In this document: in pieces, positions 22,852 to 33,217 of the stretch
Layout: each line of letters starts with the position of its first letter
Numbering within the stretch: position 1 is the first letter of the stretch
NCBI RefSeq assembly: GCF_900217235.1
Contig: NZ_LT907975.1
Span: 898,501 to 962,500, forward strand
Reading direction: 5' to 3'
From: Pseudodesulfovibrio profundus
Lineage (GTDB): Bacteria; Desulfobacterota; Desulfovibrionia; Desulfovibrionales; Desulfovibrionaceae
DNA: 64,000 nt
Position numbers and translations under genes: made by a program
The notes under the pieces: model-generated
Seen by the model: only the letters and a program-made list of their open reading frames with translations
The model's database searches: none
What the model was told of the DNA's origin: nothing

Positions 22852-24903
22852 CTACTCCAAAACATCAAACCTATTAAATTTCATAATGAATGCAGCACGC
22901 CCCTGGGTCGCGGATCGTAGATCGGTGGTAAAGCCGAAAAGACTGGCTAGCGGGGCAAATCCCTGTACAATTTTCTGACCAGAACGGTCAATCATGTTTT
23001 CAATCTTTGCCCCTTTGCTCCCCAGTAAACCGACAACATCACCGACGAATTCTTCCGGCACCGAAACTTCGACCCACATGATGGGTTCCATGAGTTTCGG
23101 ATCACCATCATTCAAAGCTTCCTTCAGCGCAATAGCCGAGGCCATGCGATATCCTACAGCGGTGGAATCATTGGCCCGCCTTTTCAAACCGGTAACGCGA
23201 ACGTGCACATCCTGCACAGGATAACCGCGCACGACACCGCTCTGAAGCCCATCACTGATGCCTTCTTCAATCGCTTCCAACCACTGGGCAGGCCACTCCT
23301 CCAAATCCACTTCAAAAGAAACTTTCCTGCCAGAATCTCGTTCTTTGGGTTCTACGGTCAACTGCACATTACCGTAATGGACCTCTTCACCCAACTCACG
23401 ATCAAATTCTCCCTCAGCCTTGCCTTTGGAGCGGATGGTTTCCTGATAAACGACCTGCGGATTACCAGACCGTGGCTCCAGCTTGTACTCTCTTTTCAAA
23501 CGCTTGAGGATGACGTCCAAATGGAGTTCGCCCATGCCGGAAAGAATAATCTGATCCGTGTTCTCATCGTGCTTGAGTTCCAGGGTAGGATCTTCCATGA
23601 GGTACTTTTCGAGAACCTCATCCAACTTGTCGGACTCGTCAGAGTTGCGAGGCTCAATTGCCAAAGAGATTACCGGCTTATAATCAGCGATTTGCTCCAG
23701 CAAAATAGGCGCATCTTCCAGGCAAAGGGTATCCCCTGTCCTGGCGAATTTCATACCCGCCGCTCCAATCATGTCCCCAGCATAGGCAGTATCAATTTTC
23801 TCCCTGCGTCCGGCATGCAGTCGAAAAAGTCGGGCAGCCCGCTCTTTCTTATCCTGTGTGATATTGTACACCGCTTGCCCTGCCTCGAGCTTTCCGGAGT
23901 AAATACGCATCATCGCCATTTTGCGACCGGAATCCATTGCGACCTTGAAGACCAAAGCGGACAGAGGCTCTTTGTGCGAGACTCCAAAAGAAACCGTATC
24001 ACCGGTCTTGGGATTAATCCCTTTGGTCTGTGGGACTTCCAGAGGGCTTGGCAGGTAATGACAAACGGCATCGAGTACTGGCTGAACACCAATATTCTTC
24101 AACGCCGACCCTACCAGCACCGGGACGATTTTCTGTGCAAGTGTGGCTTCGCGCAAAGCTGCACGGATTTTGTCAGCTGGAATCTCTTCGCCCGAGAGAT
24201 ACAGCTCAAGAATTTCCTCATCATTGTCCGAGGCCGTTTCAATAAGCTTTTCCCGCCAGGGCTCCAACATGCCTTTCTGCTCTTCTGTCAGATCGACAAC
24301 GTCAAACTGCTCACCGTCTGAATCTTGATCGAAAACAAGGCACTTCATCTCGACAAGGTCAAAAACCCCTTTGAACTCGTCGCCCTGTCCATCTGGATAT
24401 TGAATAGGGATGGCATTGGCCTTGAGCTTGCCTCGAATTGATTCGACAACATTCTCAAAATCCGCTCCCAGCCGATCCATTTTGTTGACAAAGGCAAGCT
24501 TTGGAACATGGTATGATTCAGACTGACGCCAAACGGTTTCGGACTGCGGCTCAACTCCGCTCACACCACAAAAAACACCCACGGCTCCATCCAGCACGCG
24601 CAAGGAGCGCTCCACTTCGATGGTGAAATCAACATGCCCGGGGGTATCAATAATGTTGATCATACAGGGCGACCATTCACAGGATGTCACAGCCGACATG
24701 ATAGTAATGCCGCGATCCTGCTCTTCGGGCATGTAATCCATTGTGGCAGTGCCTTCATGCACCTCGCCGAGCCGATGGATTTTTCCTGAATAATAAAGAA
24801 TTCTTTCAGTCAGTGTGGTCTTTCCAGCGTCAATGTGGGCAATAATACCGATATTGCGAAGGTTTCTGAGCGCCTTCGCAGAAGGGGCATTCGTTTTGGT
24901 CAC
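22852..24903 (-). CDS. fusA: Translation elongation factor G (stand-alone copy)
   Basis: A 683-residue EF-G. G motifs are clear: [16 protein letters not shown] and NKMDRLGAD, followed by domains II-V ending in the [10 protein letters not shown] region. The GTG start at 24903 is chosen because GGAGG precedes it by 5 nt; the frame is open 65 codons further upstream but that part overlaps the preceding gene and is not EF-G-like. It catalyses ribosomal translocation and, with RRF, recycling. No rpsL, rpsG or tuf neighbours are present, so this is not a str-operon copy. It could be the sole EF-G, or a second paralogue of the EF-G2 type. Confidence 0.9.
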   Translation of the reverse strand: MTKTNAPSAKALRNLRNIGIIAHIDAGKTTLTERILYYSGKIHRLGEVHEGTATMDYMPEEQDRGITIMSAVTSCEWSPCMINIIDTPGHVDFTIEVERSLRVLDGAVGVFCGVSGVEPQSETVWRQSESYHVPKLAFVNKMDRLGADFENVVESIRGKLKANAIPIQYPDGQGDEFKGVFDLVEMKCLVFDQDSDGEQFDVVDLTEEQKGMLEPWREKLIETASDNDEEILELYLSGEEIPADKIRAALREATLAQKIVPVLVGSALKNIGVQPVLDAVCHYLPSPLEVPQTKGINPKTGDTVSFGVSHKEPLSALVFKVAMDSGRKMAMMRIYSGKLEAGQAVYNITQDKKERAARLFRLHAGRREKIDTAYAGDMIGAAGMKFARTGDTLCLEDAPILLEQIADYKPVISLAIEPRNSDESDKLDEVLEKYLMEDPTLELKHDENTDQIILSGMGELHLDVILKRLKREYKLEPRSGNPQVVYQETIRSKGKAEGEFDRELGEEVHYGNVQLTVEPKERDSGRKVSFEVDLEEWPAQWLEAIEEGISDGLQSGVVRGYPVQDVHVRVTGLKRRANDSTAVGYRMASAIALKEALNDGDPKLMEPIMWVEVSVPEEFVGDVVGLLGSKGAKIENMIDRSGQKIVQGFAPLASLFGFTTDLRSATQGRAAFIMKFNRFDVLE

Positions 24904-24904
24904 G

Positions 24905-25786
24905 TCAACCTCCGATGGTCCAGACAGTAGAATGAAATTGAAAATGCTCAGGGTGAAGATCAGGCCAAATCCAGCAACCTTCCTGTCCCGGCCCAAGAAC
25001 CAGCCGAGCCTTGCTCTGAGCGCTGTTCGCACGCTCCTCTGGAAGATACGCCACATCAACAATAGCATCAACACATTCGCTGAAGCTATCGCCTTCATAG
25101 GAAAAATTATCTGCGGGCATCTCTACTTCGACGCCAAATACGCTGAAAACGATATCAGGGTGAGTGAAAGCTAATGCTTCGAGATCAAAGGTGTCTGCTC
25201 CCTCCATCCAGACAGAGGCAGCTCGACTGAACCGGGGGCGCCAGAAGGAAATACGTGATGCAGCTTGTAACTCGGTCGTTTTAATAACAGCAGCACGAGG
25301 GCCCAGAACCGTTACAGCTCCGGTCAGTCCGGTTTCCCTTAACTCATTAAACAGGCGACGAGCCTGTACGTCTGTCACATTGGCTACCAATTCCTGCCCG
25401 CCCAACTCCAACCCGGTCAAAATGGAGTTCGGCCACGGCGTGTCACTGCCAACACGGGCGGCGAGCACGTGCTTAACACCGCCGGCAAGAGCAGGAACAA
25501 GCGCCGCCAACAATCGAGAAGAAGAAAGAAGGCTGCCATCAAAGAGTACCACTGCAAAATCAACGGTCTGAAAACGTGTACGTGTGGTGAAATCCGCCCG
25601 CCATTGCTGACGGAACTCTCCACTCTCCACCTTCCTCGGGCCATACCAGTCATAGAGTCGAGCAATGGCTGTTTTCATCCAGGCCCTATTGTGATCGGCA
25701 ATTTGATCATAGGCACGGGCAAAGACCTCATCAGCGGGGACAAGGTCAGCAATCCAATCCGGGAAAACATGTGTTACTCTTTTCAT
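24905..25786 (-). CDS. Hypothetical protein, 293 aa, upstream of fusA
   Basis: I do not assign a function. The ATG at 25786 is used because the upstream extension of the frame crosses the bamD terminator. The protein is soluble. The middle region (about residues 90-190: [50 protein letters not shown]) faintly recalls the nucleotide-binding fold of the histidinol dehydrogenase or aldehyde dehydrogenase superfamily, but no catalytic residues are recognised, so this is a guess. Its stop codon is 1 nt from the fusA start, and its last codons contain the fusA ribosome binding site, so the two are translationally coupled. Confidence 0.7.
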   Translation of the reverse strand: MKRVTHVFPDWIADLVPADEVFARAYDQIADHNRAWMKTAIARLYDWYGPRKVESGEFRQQWRADFTTRTRFQTVDFAVVLFDGSLLSSSRLLAALVPALAGGVKHVLAARVGSDTPWPNSILTGLELGGQELVANVTDVQARRLFNELRETGLTGAVTVLGPRAAVIKTTELQAASRISFWRPRFSRAASVWMEGADTFDLEALAFTHPDIVFSVFGVEVEMPADNFSYEGDSFSECVDAIVDVAYLPEERANSAQSKARLVLGPGQEGCWIWPDLHPEHFQFHSTVWTIGG

Positions 25787-25792
25787 GATGAC

Positions 25793-25815
25793 AAAAAGGC
25801 GGCCCGAAGACCGCC
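25793..25815 (-). terminator. Terminator after bamD
   Basis: On the minus strand a 7-bp GC-rich stem (25815-25809 with 25804-25798, one G-U pair) closes on a C(UUCG)G tetraloop and runs into five Ts. It ends the trxA - trxB - bamD transcript just before the next gene's ATG. Confidence 0.88.
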
Positions 25816-25826
25816 CGTTTTTTAAA

Positions 25827-26555
25827 TTATAACCATTTTTTAAGCCACAGCTTCCAACTGTTCTGGATACGTAGCCTCTCTTCTTCCGACAGCGTTTTCT
25901 GATACTCGAAATAGGAGTATTCAGCTCGCTGTCTCGCATAATCACGCAGATCAGGTACATCGGAGAAGTTCTCTACAACATACTGATACCGGTGCCATGC
26001 CGGCCCGTATTGCTCGGTTCGCCAAAAGAAGTCAGCTACATACACTTCATGCTCTGCAAGAATTCGTCGACTTTTAACTATCAGGTCAGAAGCTGCATCA
26101 GCGTACTTTGTACCGGGATAAGTCTCCTGCAGCCGGTAGAAATACTCAAGCCCTTCCTTGATGTTCTCCAGTCGACGATCAATTGACTCAAAAAGCATGT
26201 AGTTGGAGTTACCAATCTGATAAAGAATATACGGGATATCCTCGTTCGTCGGATGTAGTGCCTCAAACTCTTTATACGCATCGAGTGCCAGCAGGTAGTC
26301 TTCGTCAAGAAAATACGCATCCCCCAAAGCCAGCTCTGCCTTGAGAGCGAATGGGCTGAAAGGGAACCGATCCTTGATCTTGGTGAAGTACTCCTGCGCA
26401 TCTCCGTACTCCTTCTCGCCCATGGCATCCATTCCAGCTTCAAACAATTCCTGCGCCGTGTCTTCCGGCGGCGGCAAGAAGTAGCTGTCGATCAAGGCAC
26501 AGCCCGACAGGAGCCAAAGGGCAAGGACAGAGACCAGAGCCAACGTGGAACGCAT
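25827..26555 (-). CDS. bamD: Outer membrane assembly lipoprotein BamD (YfiO family)
   Basis: A 242-residue lipoprotein. The signal peptide ends in a lipobox LLSGC with Cys19 as the lipidation site. The rest is a series of TPR-like helices (AQELFEAGMDAMGEKEYGDAQEYF, then ALKAELALGDAYFLDEDY...) as in BamD/ComL. BamD sits on the inner face of the outer membrane and works with BamA to insert beta-barrels. It starts 8 nt after trxB and ends at a strong terminator. Confidence 0.9.
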   Translation of the reverse strand: MRSTLALVSVLALWLLSGCALIDSYFLPPPEDTAQELFEAGMDAMGEKEYGDAQEYFTKIKDRFPFSPFALKAELALGDAYFLDEDYLLALDAYKEFEALHPTNEDIPYILYQIGNSNYMLFESIDRRLENIKEGLEYFYRLQETYPGTKYADAASDLIVKSRRILAEHEVYVADFFWRTEQYGPAWHRYQYVVENFSDVPDLRDYARQRAEYSYFEYQKTLSEEERLRIQNSWKLWLKKWL

Positions 26556-26563
26556 GTCGACTC

Positions 26564-27484
26564 CTAAATTCCGAGTTGTTCAAGGTAAGTGAAAGCAGCG
26601 TTTGCAGCAGTGGCGCCATCGCCCACAGCACTGGCTACCTGACGACACATTTTGGACCGGATGTCTCCAGCCGCAAAAATGCCGGCAACATTGGTGCGCA
26701 TTTCCACATCGGTAATGATACCATTGGCATCCTTTTCGACCACTTCAGGAACGAAATCCAGAATAGGCTCGAAACCAACAAAAATGAATGCACCATCCAC
26801 CTTGAGCTCTGAAGTGGCGTCAGTGGAAACATCCCGAAGTGAAACGGATTCAACTCCATTAACACCAACAATTTCATCAACAACGGTGTTACGAATAACT
26901 TCGATTTTTTCGTTGTTGAAGCATTTGTCCTGATAACAAATCAAGCCCCGGAACTCATCACGACGATGGATCAGGTAAACCTTGTTGACAAGACGAGCGA
27001 GATACAACGCTTCTTCAAGCGCAGAGTTACCACCGCCAATCACTGCCACGTCACGGTCACGGAAGAAGTTGCCATCGCAGAGAGCGCAATAAGACACTCC
27101 CTTGCCAAGCAGACGTTCTTCTCCCGGAATTCCCAGCTTGCGATACCGTGAACCTGTTGCCAGGATAATCACTCGCGCCTGAACCTTTTCACCACCGACA
27201 TGAATCGTGTGGATGGAAGTCCCAAGCTCAATGGACGACACCTCGTCGGTGATCCGCTCAAGCGGATGTTCGTCCAAATGAGCCGCAAACTTGTCAGCGA
27301 GTTCCCAGCCCTGCAACCCACCGGGAAAACCCGGATAGTTCTCAATCTCAGACGTCATGAGAACCTGGCCACCAGGAGCAAGCTTTTCGATCATGGCGGT
27401 TTTCACACCAGCCCGTAAAAGATAAAGGGCAGCCGTCATTCCTGCCGGGCCGCCCCCAATGACTACAGCGTCATACGATTTCAT
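26564..27484 (-). CDS. trxB: Thioredoxin reductase
   Basis: A 306-residue flavoprotein. FAD-binding GGGPAGM lies at residues 10-16, the redox-active pair is Cys133 and Cys136 (CALC), and the NADPH-binding GGGNSALEEA segment follows. It reduces thioredoxin with NAD(P)H. It is 3 nt downstream of trxA, forming a complete thioredoxin system in one transcript, followed by bamD. All expected catalytic residues are present. Confidence 0.96.
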   Translation of the reverse strand: MKSYDAVVIGGGPAGMTAALYLLRAGVKTAMIEKLAPGGQVLMTSEIENYPGFPGGLQGWELADKFAAHLDEHPLERITDEVSSIELGTSIHTIHVGGEKVQARVIILATGSRYRKLGIPGEERLLGKGVSYCALCDGNFFRDRDVAVIGGGNSALEEALYLARLVNKVYLIHRRDEFRGLICYQDKCFNNEKIEVIRNTVVDEIVGVNGVESVSLRDVSTDATSELKVDGAFIFVGFEPILDFVPEVVEKDANGIITDVEMRTNVAGIFAAGDIRSKMCRQVASAVGDGATAANAAFTYLEQLGI

Positions 27485-27487
27485 TAT

Positions 27488-27808
27488 TTACAAAGCCTTC
27501 TTGGTGATCATTTCCTTGATGCTGCTCTTGGAGACAGCGCCGGTGGACTGGTCAACGACTTCTCCATCCTTGAACAGAATGAGTGTCGGAATCGCACGAA
27601 TGCCGTACTTGCCAGGAGTTGCGGAGTTTTCATCCACGTTCATCTTCACGATCTTAACTTGACCGGCGTACTCTTCGGACAGCTCATCAATGACAGGTCC
27701 CATTGCGCGACAAGGGCCGCACCAGGGAGCCCAGAAATCAATAAGGACAGGTACTTCACTCTGGATGACTTCCTGTTCAAAATTGCCGTCCGTAATCTGA
27801 TTTGCCAT
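27488..27808 (-). CDS. trxA: Thioredoxin
   Basis: A 106-residue thioredoxin with active site Cys30-Gly-Pro-Cys33 in WCGPC and the cis-proline loop RAIPTLILF. The ATG at 27808 is chosen because GGAG precedes it; the frame is open 11 codons further upstream but those are not thioredoxin-like. It reduces protein disulfides, including those of ribonucleotide reductase and, in sulfate reducers, APS/PAPS-related targets. First gene of trxA - trxB - bamD, separated from tsaD by 143 bp that should hold the promoter. Confidence 0.96.
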   Translation of the reverse strand: MANQITDGNFEQEVIQSEVPVLIDFWAPWCGPCRAMGPVIDELSEEYAGQVKIVKMNVDENSATPGKYGIRAIPTLILFKDGEVVDQSTGAVSKSSIKEMITKKAL

Positions 27809-27951
27809 TTGATTCTCCTTTTTTCGGCTCCCAGCCGTCATATTCGCTTAAATAAAACCGACCCATACAAGTCGGTACATGCTCACTAATTGTTATAAAA
27901 TAGGTTTGTCCGCACCCTGCTGTCAAGGATAGTCGAGATATACTACCTGTC

Positions 27952-29031
27952 TCAGTCTCTTTTGCCAACCTTCCAGTCCAATGGGACCACACGTCCGCGG
28001 GGTACAGCTTCCAAATCAAGGGAATGATACAGCCCTTCTCCGGCTAAAAGTGAACCGGCATATGCTATCATCGCCCCGTTATCCGTACATAAGTTGAGAT
28101 TTGGCAAAGTCAACTGCAACCTTTTGGCGTCGGCCACCCGCTGCATTGTGCTGCGCACCATGGAGTTTGCAGCAACGCCACCGGCAACGATCAAACTTTT
28201 CATTCCCTTGTTTTTTTTCAAGGCGCGTTCAACTTTGATCCGCAGGGTATCTGCCACGCTCCAGTTGAATGAGGCACAAACACGGCACAAGTGTGCACGC
28301 CGCTCACCAGACAACGCATCGAGCGCAGCCTCGTCTGCCATTTCCTTGAAGATCAACTCAGGATGGGCATTCACGTAGTTTGCAACGGCCGTCTTCAGGC
28401 CACTGAAACTGAAATCAAGACTCGGATTGTCGATAAATGCCCGCGGGAAGAGCGAGGTATCAGGTTCGGTTTCCTGTGCCAACTTATCCACATGTCGACC
28501 ACCAGGATATGGAAAATTCAGGACTTTCGCTACCTTATCGAAGGCTTCACCGGCTGCGTCATCCAACGTCCGACCAATGAGCTGGAATTCGGTTGGGGAA
28601 TCGATACGGTATGTATGCGTATGGCCGCCTGACACAAGTAAGCCAAGTGCAGGGAAGACCAGCTCGCTTTCCAGTCCGGCAGCCAGCAAATGCGCCCACA
28701 AATGGTTGACTCCGACCAGGGAAGCACCGGTTGAAAGTGCAAGGCCTTTTGCAAAGCTGACACCGACCAATAGGCTTCCCAACAACCCTGGTCCCCTGGC
28801 AACAGCTATGTTGTCGATCATCTGAGGTGTGACGTCGTATTCATCCATCAGCTCATTAAAGAGCCGCGGCAGCATACGCAGATGTTCACGGGAGGCAATT
28901 TCAGGAACCACGCCACCGAACAAAGCATGCAAATCTATTTGGGTGGAAAGCTTTTCACCCACCAACCGCCCGTCACGAACCAGCGCTACGGCAGTTTCGT
29001 CACAAGAAGTCTCGATTCCGAGAGTAAGCAT
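27952..29031 (-). CDS. tsaD: tRNA N6-adenosine threonylcarbamoyltransferase
   Basis: A 359-residue TsaD (Kae1/Gcp). The metal-binding His110 and His114 are in HLWAH, and the ASKH-fold motifs [15 protein letters not shown] and [10 protein letters not shown] are present. With TsaB, TsaC and TsaE it adds threonylcarbamoyl to A37 of ANN-reading tRNAs. Its ATG overlaps the fbp stop codon by one base (TAATG), so the two genes are translationally coupled. Length is normal for the family. Confidence 0.96.
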   Translation of the reverse strand: MLTLGIETSCDETAVALVRDGRLVGEKLSTQIDLHALFGGVVPEIASREHLRMLPRLFNELMDEYDVTPQMIDNIAVARGPGLLGSLLVGVSFAKGLALSTGASLVGVNHLWAHLLAAGLESELVFPALGLLVSGGHTHTYRIDSPTEFQLIGRTLDDAAGEAFDKVAKVLNFPYPGGRHVDKLAQETEPDTSLFPRAFIDNPSLDFSFSGLKTAVANYVNAHPELIFKEMADEAALDALSGERRAHLCRVCASFNWSVADTLRIKVERALKKNKGMKSLIVAGGVAANSMVRSTMQRVADAKRLQLTLPNLNLCTDNGAMIAYAGSLLAGEGLYHSLDLEAVPRGRVVPLDWKVGKRD

Positions 29032-30062
29032 TACTTTTTCTTCTTTCTCCGAGCCTCGGATTCGAAGATGTCCTGCACGACTTGAACGTCATTCATTGAA
29101 CCGCAATAAAACGGTACTCGCTGATGCAGGTGATCAGGCTCAATATCCAGAATGGGCGTCAAGCCATCCGTGGCCATCCCACCGGCTTGCTCGACGATGT
29201 ATGCCATGGGATTGCATTCACAGGTGAGGCGCAGCTTGCCCGTGGGCTTTTTAGGATCACGCAAATCAGCAGGATACATGAAAATGCCACCGTACAAGAG
29301 GTTGCGATGAAAATCAGCAACCAGCGATCCGATGTATCGGCCACTGTAGGGTTTTCGCAGCGCATTCTTGGGTGATTTAAAGTATGCCAGAGCCTTTTTC
29401 GTATCACGGTCCCAATACCGCTCGTACCCCTCGTTGACGGAGTAGATTTTGCCCTGTTCGGGAATACGGATATTCGGATGCGAAAGAATGAACTCGCCAA
29501 CACTGGGGTCGAGAGTGAACCCGTGTACCCCTTCGCCGGAGGTGAAAACCAGCATTGTAGACGAACCATAAAGAATATACCCGGCAGCGACCTGGTCTCT
29601 ACCTTTCTGGAGGACATCGCCAGACATCAAGGCAGCATCGGGGCTGGATTTGCGCTTGTAAATGGAAAAAATAGTCCCGATATTGACATTGACGTCAATG
29701 TTGGACGAGCCATCCAGAGGATCGAATATTATGATGTACTCACCCCTGGGCAAAGTCTCAGGAACTTCTATAATATCGGCATTCTCTTCAGAAGCCATGG
29801 CGCACAGCACTCCTGAACGCGCAAGTCTGTGGATCAAGATGCGATTGGCATACTCGTCCAGCTTCTTTACTTCCTCACCCTGCACGTTAACATCACCGGT
29901 AAACCCGAGTACATCAACAAGGCCGGCCTTATTGACCGCACGAGATATTATTTTGGCCGAGAGTACCAGCTCATTGAACAAACGGGTAAACTGACCCGTT
30001 GCTCCCGGCACCAGCTTCTGGTGCAAGAGGATGTGTTCCGTAACTGTAACCTGCTGTGACAT
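29031..30062 (-). CDS. fbp: Fructose-1,6-bisphosphatase class I
   Basis: A 343-residue class I FBPase. The metal-binding signature [10 protein letters not shown] is clear, with the preceding EEN segment and the downstream [15 protein letters not shown] motif around the active-site Glu. It hydrolyses fructose-1,6-bisphosphate in gluconeogenesis. It is followed without a gap by tsaD and preceded 35 nt upstream by a lipoprotein gene on the same strand. The C terminus is unusually basic (SEARRKKKK). Confidence 0.95.
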   Translation of the reverse strand: MSQQVTVTEHILLHQKLVPGATGQFTRLFNELVLSAKIISRAVNKAGLVDVLGFTGDVNVQGEEVKKLDEYANRILIHRLARSGVLCAMASEENADIIEVPETLPRGEYIIIFDPLDGSSNIDVNVNIGTIFSIYKRKSSPDAALMSGDVLQKGRDQVAAGYILYGSSTMLVFTSGEGVHGFTLDPSVGEFILSHPNIRIPEQGKIYSVNEGYERYWDRDTKKALAYFKSPKNALRKPYSGRYIGSLVADFHRNLLYGGIFMYPADLRDPKKPTGKLRLTCECNPMAYIVEQAGGMATDGLTPILDIEPDHLHQRVPFYCGSMNDVQVVQDIFESEARRKKKK

Positions 30063-30097
30063 CCTTGATTCCTTTGACTAAAATAAAATAAGGCAGA

Positions 30098-30883
30098 CTA
30101 GAAGAGCCAACCGGACTCGGCTTTGGGATCAACGCTTTCAGTCGCGTAGACATAGGCATCAGATCCGATATACCGCACGATCCACGTATAGTATTTTTCT
30201 CCAACCTGTACCTGACCATGCACTTCATCTTCCAGCAATTCGTCCCAATCTACCTCTAAAAGCCCTTTTTTATCAACATCGGCACCTCGCGACCATACGC
30301 CAGCGCCAGGATGGATAATTACCAACTCTTGAGGGGAAGGACTCAAGGACAGCAAAGACCGAGGGTCAAAACCTACGCCGATGATACCTCTGAAATCCAC
30401 ATCTCTGAAATAGGGACGGCCAATATACAGTTCCGGTCCAAGGTCAGAATAGTCAACAACAGTCATCAGGCGAATGTCTCGCCAGACTCCTTCAAATTTC
30501 AACGGCTTGCTGATCTTTTTAACCGGCAACTCAGGCTGCATGAACACGATGGTTCCGGCATCATCCGTCACAACCACCCTGTTCACCCACGGGAACCGGG
30601 CCATCAACAGATCAAGCCAATCCAGGTCAGGCATGGTGTCCGTATTGTATACGAAACGGGCAAGTGTCGTGAGAGGGCCATCGACCGGGGTAAAGAGCTT
30701 GGCCAGCTTTTCCTGATTCGGATTCTCAAACTGGTAGCTATCCGTGTCGATCTGCGGCGGCGGGTCAACAAAATCCTTGGTCGTTTTCCAGGATTTAACA
30801 GCATAATCAGCCGTTGTATCCCAAGCACTACAACCGGAAACCAAAAACAGCGTTGTCAGCATCAACGCGATACATTTCTTCAT
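30098..30883 (-). CDS. Predicted lipoprotein with a Cache/PAS-like domain
   Basis: A 261-residue lipoprotein. The signal peptide ends in LVSGC, giving lipidated Cys18; the ATG at 30883 is chosen to place this signal peptide at the N terminus, because the longer frame would bury it. The middle (about 100-200) alternates strands such as RVVVTDDAGTIVFMQPE and ELYIGRPYFRDVDFRGIIGVGFD, which recall extracytoplasmic Cache/PAS-like sensor folds, but I cannot name a family. It lies between a TPR gene and fbp on the same strand. Confidence 0.72.
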   Translation of the reverse strand: MKKCIALMLTTLFLVSGCSAWDTTADYAVKSWKTTKDFVDPPPQIDTDSYQFENPNQEKLAKLFTPVDGPLTTLARFVYNTDTMPDLDWLDLLMARFPWVNRVVVTDDAGTIVFMQPELPVKKISKPLKFEGVWRDIRLMTVVDYSDLGPELYIGRPYFRDVDFRGIIGVGFDPRSLLSLSPSPQELVIIHPGAGVWSRGADVDKKGLLEVDWDELLEDEVHGQVQVGEKYYTWIVRYIGSDAYVYATESVDPKAESGWLF

Positions 30884-30938
30884 GTTACTCAACTTTATAC
30901 AAGACCCGAGCATCTGGCCGATGTTCGGAAACTCTTTG

Positions 30939-31739
30939 TTAATTCTGAACCCTGGCCTCGAATCGGGAAGCCAGAGTTTCCAAGGTACTAATAAGACGAT
31001 TCTTGGAATGGACGCTGAACGCATCCTCACCACGGTCAATCGTCAAGCCCGTATCAGCTTTTCCTTCCAGTTCACTGATGCGCTTGCTCAATTCACCACG
31101 TCTTTCATCAGACATCGATGAATGTAATAATTCCCGATAAATTTCCAGCGCACCGTCGACATCTCCCTGAGAAGCCAAAAGGTCGGCCATGGTCTTTGTC
31201 CGAAACGCACCGCCTCCCAGCTTGGGAACTTCGTACTCCGTATCGACAAAGTCATCGTCGGCCAAAGTATCGACGGTCGGCTTGCAGACAGAGGTCACCC
31301 TGTCAGATGGCGGGGGCAAAGGAGCACCAACCAGCCGTTTTGCCAGAGTGCTGATACCTTCAAAGACGACATCCGTCCACTTGATTGTATCACCAGTAAG
31401 ATTGGAGGTGACCAGCATGAGAAAAACAGCAAGATCGCGTTGATCGGCAGGCAGGCTTCGCGCCCAGCCACGCCAGAAGGCAGGATAATCCTGCAAAGGA
31501 GTGATTACGCGCTCAAGCTGATCGTGCAACTCGTCTTCCCTGTCAAGCTCCGTCAGTAACTCGACGAGCAACATACGCGCTTCAAGATAATCGGGGTGAC
31601 GGTCCAACCCCTTACGCAATGTGTGGACAGCCTCTTCGGGCATACCGTTTTCCACAAACAGCTTCGCCAACGGAAAAAAGACCCTGGAGCCTGGCTCCAG
31701 AGAAAGAACTTCTTGGTACCACTCAATTTTTTCGCTCAT
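30939..31739 (-). CDS. TPR-repeat protein
   Basis: A 266-residue soluble protein with TPR-like helices at the N terminus (SLEPGSRVFFPLAKLFVENGMPEEAVHTLRK, about residues 14-80) and again near 190-215 (MADLLASQGDVDGALEIYREL). The central part is acidic and probably flexible. I favour the ATG at 31739 because GGAG lies 9 nt upstream; a GTG at 31745 is closer to the site than usual. It overlaps the end of ftsB by 17 nt, so it is coupled to it. It probably serves as a protein-protein scaffold; a division role is suggested only by its neighbour. Confidence 0.8.
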   Translation of the reverse strand: MSEKIEWYQEVLSLEPGSRVFFPLAKLFVENGMPEEAVHTLRKGLDRHPDYLEARMLLVELLTELDREDELHDQLERVITPLQDYPAFWRGWARSLPADQRDLAVFLMLVTSNLTGDTIKWTDVVFEGISTLAKRLVGAPLPPPSDRVTSVCKPTVDTLADDDFVDTEYEVPKLGGGAFRTKTMADLLASQGDVDGALEIYRELLHSSMSDERRGELSKRISELEGKADTGLTIDRGEDAFSVHSKNRLISTLETLASRFEARVQN

Positions 31740-32043
31740 CAGCACGCTCTCCGCTTTCTACGGCATTGTCAGGAAATATGTACAATATCTCGTCTTGTCT
31801 AACGAAATTCATCCGCTCGCGAACCACTTTCTCCTGATAGGCCTTGTCCGATTTGAGCCTTCTGATTTCCTGGCTCAAATCCAGACTCTCTTCATCCACT
31901 GCATTCAGACGGGCCTGCAGTACCTCGTACCGGCCTTTCAATTCCAAATATGCGAAAACGCCCTGATCACTCCATATCAATCGTACCAACAAAAACATAT
32001 TGATAATGAGCAACAGAGCGATAAGTACAATTCGACCTCGCAT
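31723..32043 (-). CDS. ftsB: Septum formation initiator FtsB/DivIC family protein
   Basis: A 106-residue protein with one N-terminal membrane helix (about 5-24), a coiled coil (about 36-70, EVLQARLNAVDEESLDLSQEIRRLK) and a short C-terminal domain with the ERMNFVRQDEILYIFP segment characteristic of FtsB/DivIC. These proteins join FtsL and FtsQ in the divisome. It lies 5 nt downstream of a small hypothetical gene and overlaps the TPR gene. Confidence 0.88.
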   Translation of the reverse strand: MRGRIVLIALLLIINMFLLVRLIWSDQGVFAYLELKGRYEVLQARLNAVDEESLDLSQEIRRLKSDKAYQEKVVRERMNFVRQDEILYIFPDNAVESGERADERKN

Positions 32044-32048
32044 AACGC

Positions 32049-32327
32049 CTACTGCAACCTGCGCCCTTTTGACTTACTCGATTCAGCTCTTGCCAGCGGC
32101 GCCTGCAGTTCTTTCAGGAAATTAGCCGTGGCCGATTCAATGCGCTGAACATCAGCCTCACTCAAATCGACTTCATCAATTTTTTGCAAAAACGACTTGA
32201 GCACGGCGAACTCATCAAGAAGAGAGTTGCCATGCTCCAACCGCTCAAGCTGGGGTTCCAGCTCCAGAATAGTCTGGAGGCAGTTGGTTATTCGAACGAG
32301 ATAACTCACAGAATTGGAGTCAGTCAT
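32049..32327 (-). CDS. Small hypothetical protein, 92 aa
   Basis: No family recognised. The protein is predicted all-helical and acidic until a basic tail (SSKSKGRRLQ). Leucine-rich heptad-like spacing (ILELEPQLERLEHGNSLLDEF) suggests a coiled coil. It heads the ftsB run, 5 nt upstream of ftsB, so it may act with the division protein, but this is guilt by association. The 299 bp upstream up to pgsA hold the pgsA terminator and probably its promoter. Confidence 0.65.
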   Translation of the reverse strand: MTDSNSVSYLVRITNCLQTILELEPQLERLEHGNSLLDEFAVLKSFLQKIDEVDLSEADVQRIESATANFLKELQAPLARAESSKSKGRRLQ

Positions 32328-32566
32328 ACTACTATCGTGGTTTCACCCGATTTCGTGCGATATTGACCACACAATACGTTAAATTGCTTAGCTTACTACA
32401 CTCTACCATTACCACGTTACCCAACCTCTGTCACTATCGAAATTACTCAATATACCCAACCAGTTACTTATGCTTGACATACAGCCAATTGTTACAGTCT
32501 AAACTTTTTCCAGACCATTATTATCTAATGGAAGAAAACCAAGCAATTCACCGACTAAGTTGACCA

Positions 32567-32606
32567 AGAAAAAAATCCCGCGCATCGCGAACCGACGGCG
32601 GGATTA
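32567..32606 (-). terminator. Terminator after pgsA; the rest of the 32328-32626 gap shows nothing else
   Basis: On the minus strand an 8-bp stem (32605-32598 with 32581-32574) encloses a 16-nt GC-rich loop and runs into a T tract. The remaining AT-rich 230 bp of this gap contains no ORF or RNA that I can support. Confidence 0.8.
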
Positions 32607-32626
32607 CAACGTATCTTCAGTTTGAA

Positions 32627-33208
32627 CTACCCGGCAGAGCTAATCCACTTTTTATAAAAGTCATACAGGTAGTTACCACCTGAAATGACCGTCAATAAAA
32701 GCGCAATCCAAAGAAGCACCTGCCCCACGGGTCTCGGGTCGAATCCCATGATCGGATAATGGAAAATCAGAAAACCACCAGCCAGGCTCTGCGCCAGGGT
32801 CTTGGCTTTGCCAAGCTTGTCGGCGGCAACCACTTCCCCCATCTCCGCTGCCACTGCACGCATTCCGGTAACTGCAAGCTCCCTGCAAATAATGATGATG
32901 ACAATCCACGCAGGTACGCGCCAATCCGGTCCCAGTCGTACGAGCATGATAAAGGCGGAACCGATCAATAATTTGTCAGCCAGGGGATCAAGGAACTTGC
33001 CCAAATTGGTGATGGTATTCTGACTCCGGGCTATCTTACCATCAAAATAATCAGTGATGCATGCAAGAGCATATACGGCGAACGCTCCATAAGCTCCCAG
33101 TCGAAACTCGAACCACATCTCCAGATACAGCAAAAACACAACGATAGGAGCTGCAAGAATGCGTGTCATCGTCAAACAGTTGGGTAAATTGAATATTTCT
33201 TTGTTCAT
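32627..33208 (-). CDS. pgsA: CDP-diacylglycerol-glycerol-3-phosphate 3-phosphatidyltransferase
   Basis: A 193-residue CDP-alcohol phosphatidyltransferase. The signature D53-x2-D56-G-x2-A-R-x8-G-x3-D74-x3-D78 is complete. Several membrane helices follow. It makes phosphatidylglycerophosphate, the precursor of phosphatidylglycerol and so of cardiolipin made by the Cls encoded at 2.5 kb. It follows mrp by 9 nt and ends the pcm - DUF368 - mrp - pgsA operon at a terminator. Confidence 0.94.
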   Translation of the reverse strand: MNKEIFNLPNCLTMTRILAAPIVVFLLYLEMWFEFRLGAYGAFAVYALACITDYFDGKIARSQNTITNLGKFLDPLADKLLIGSAFIMLVRLGPDWRVPAWIVIIIICRELAVTGMRAVAAEMGEVVAADKLGKAKTLAQSLAGGFLIFHYPIMGFDPRPVGQVLLWIALLLTVISGGNYLYDFYKKWISSAG

Positions 33209-33217
33209 GAGTCCTAC

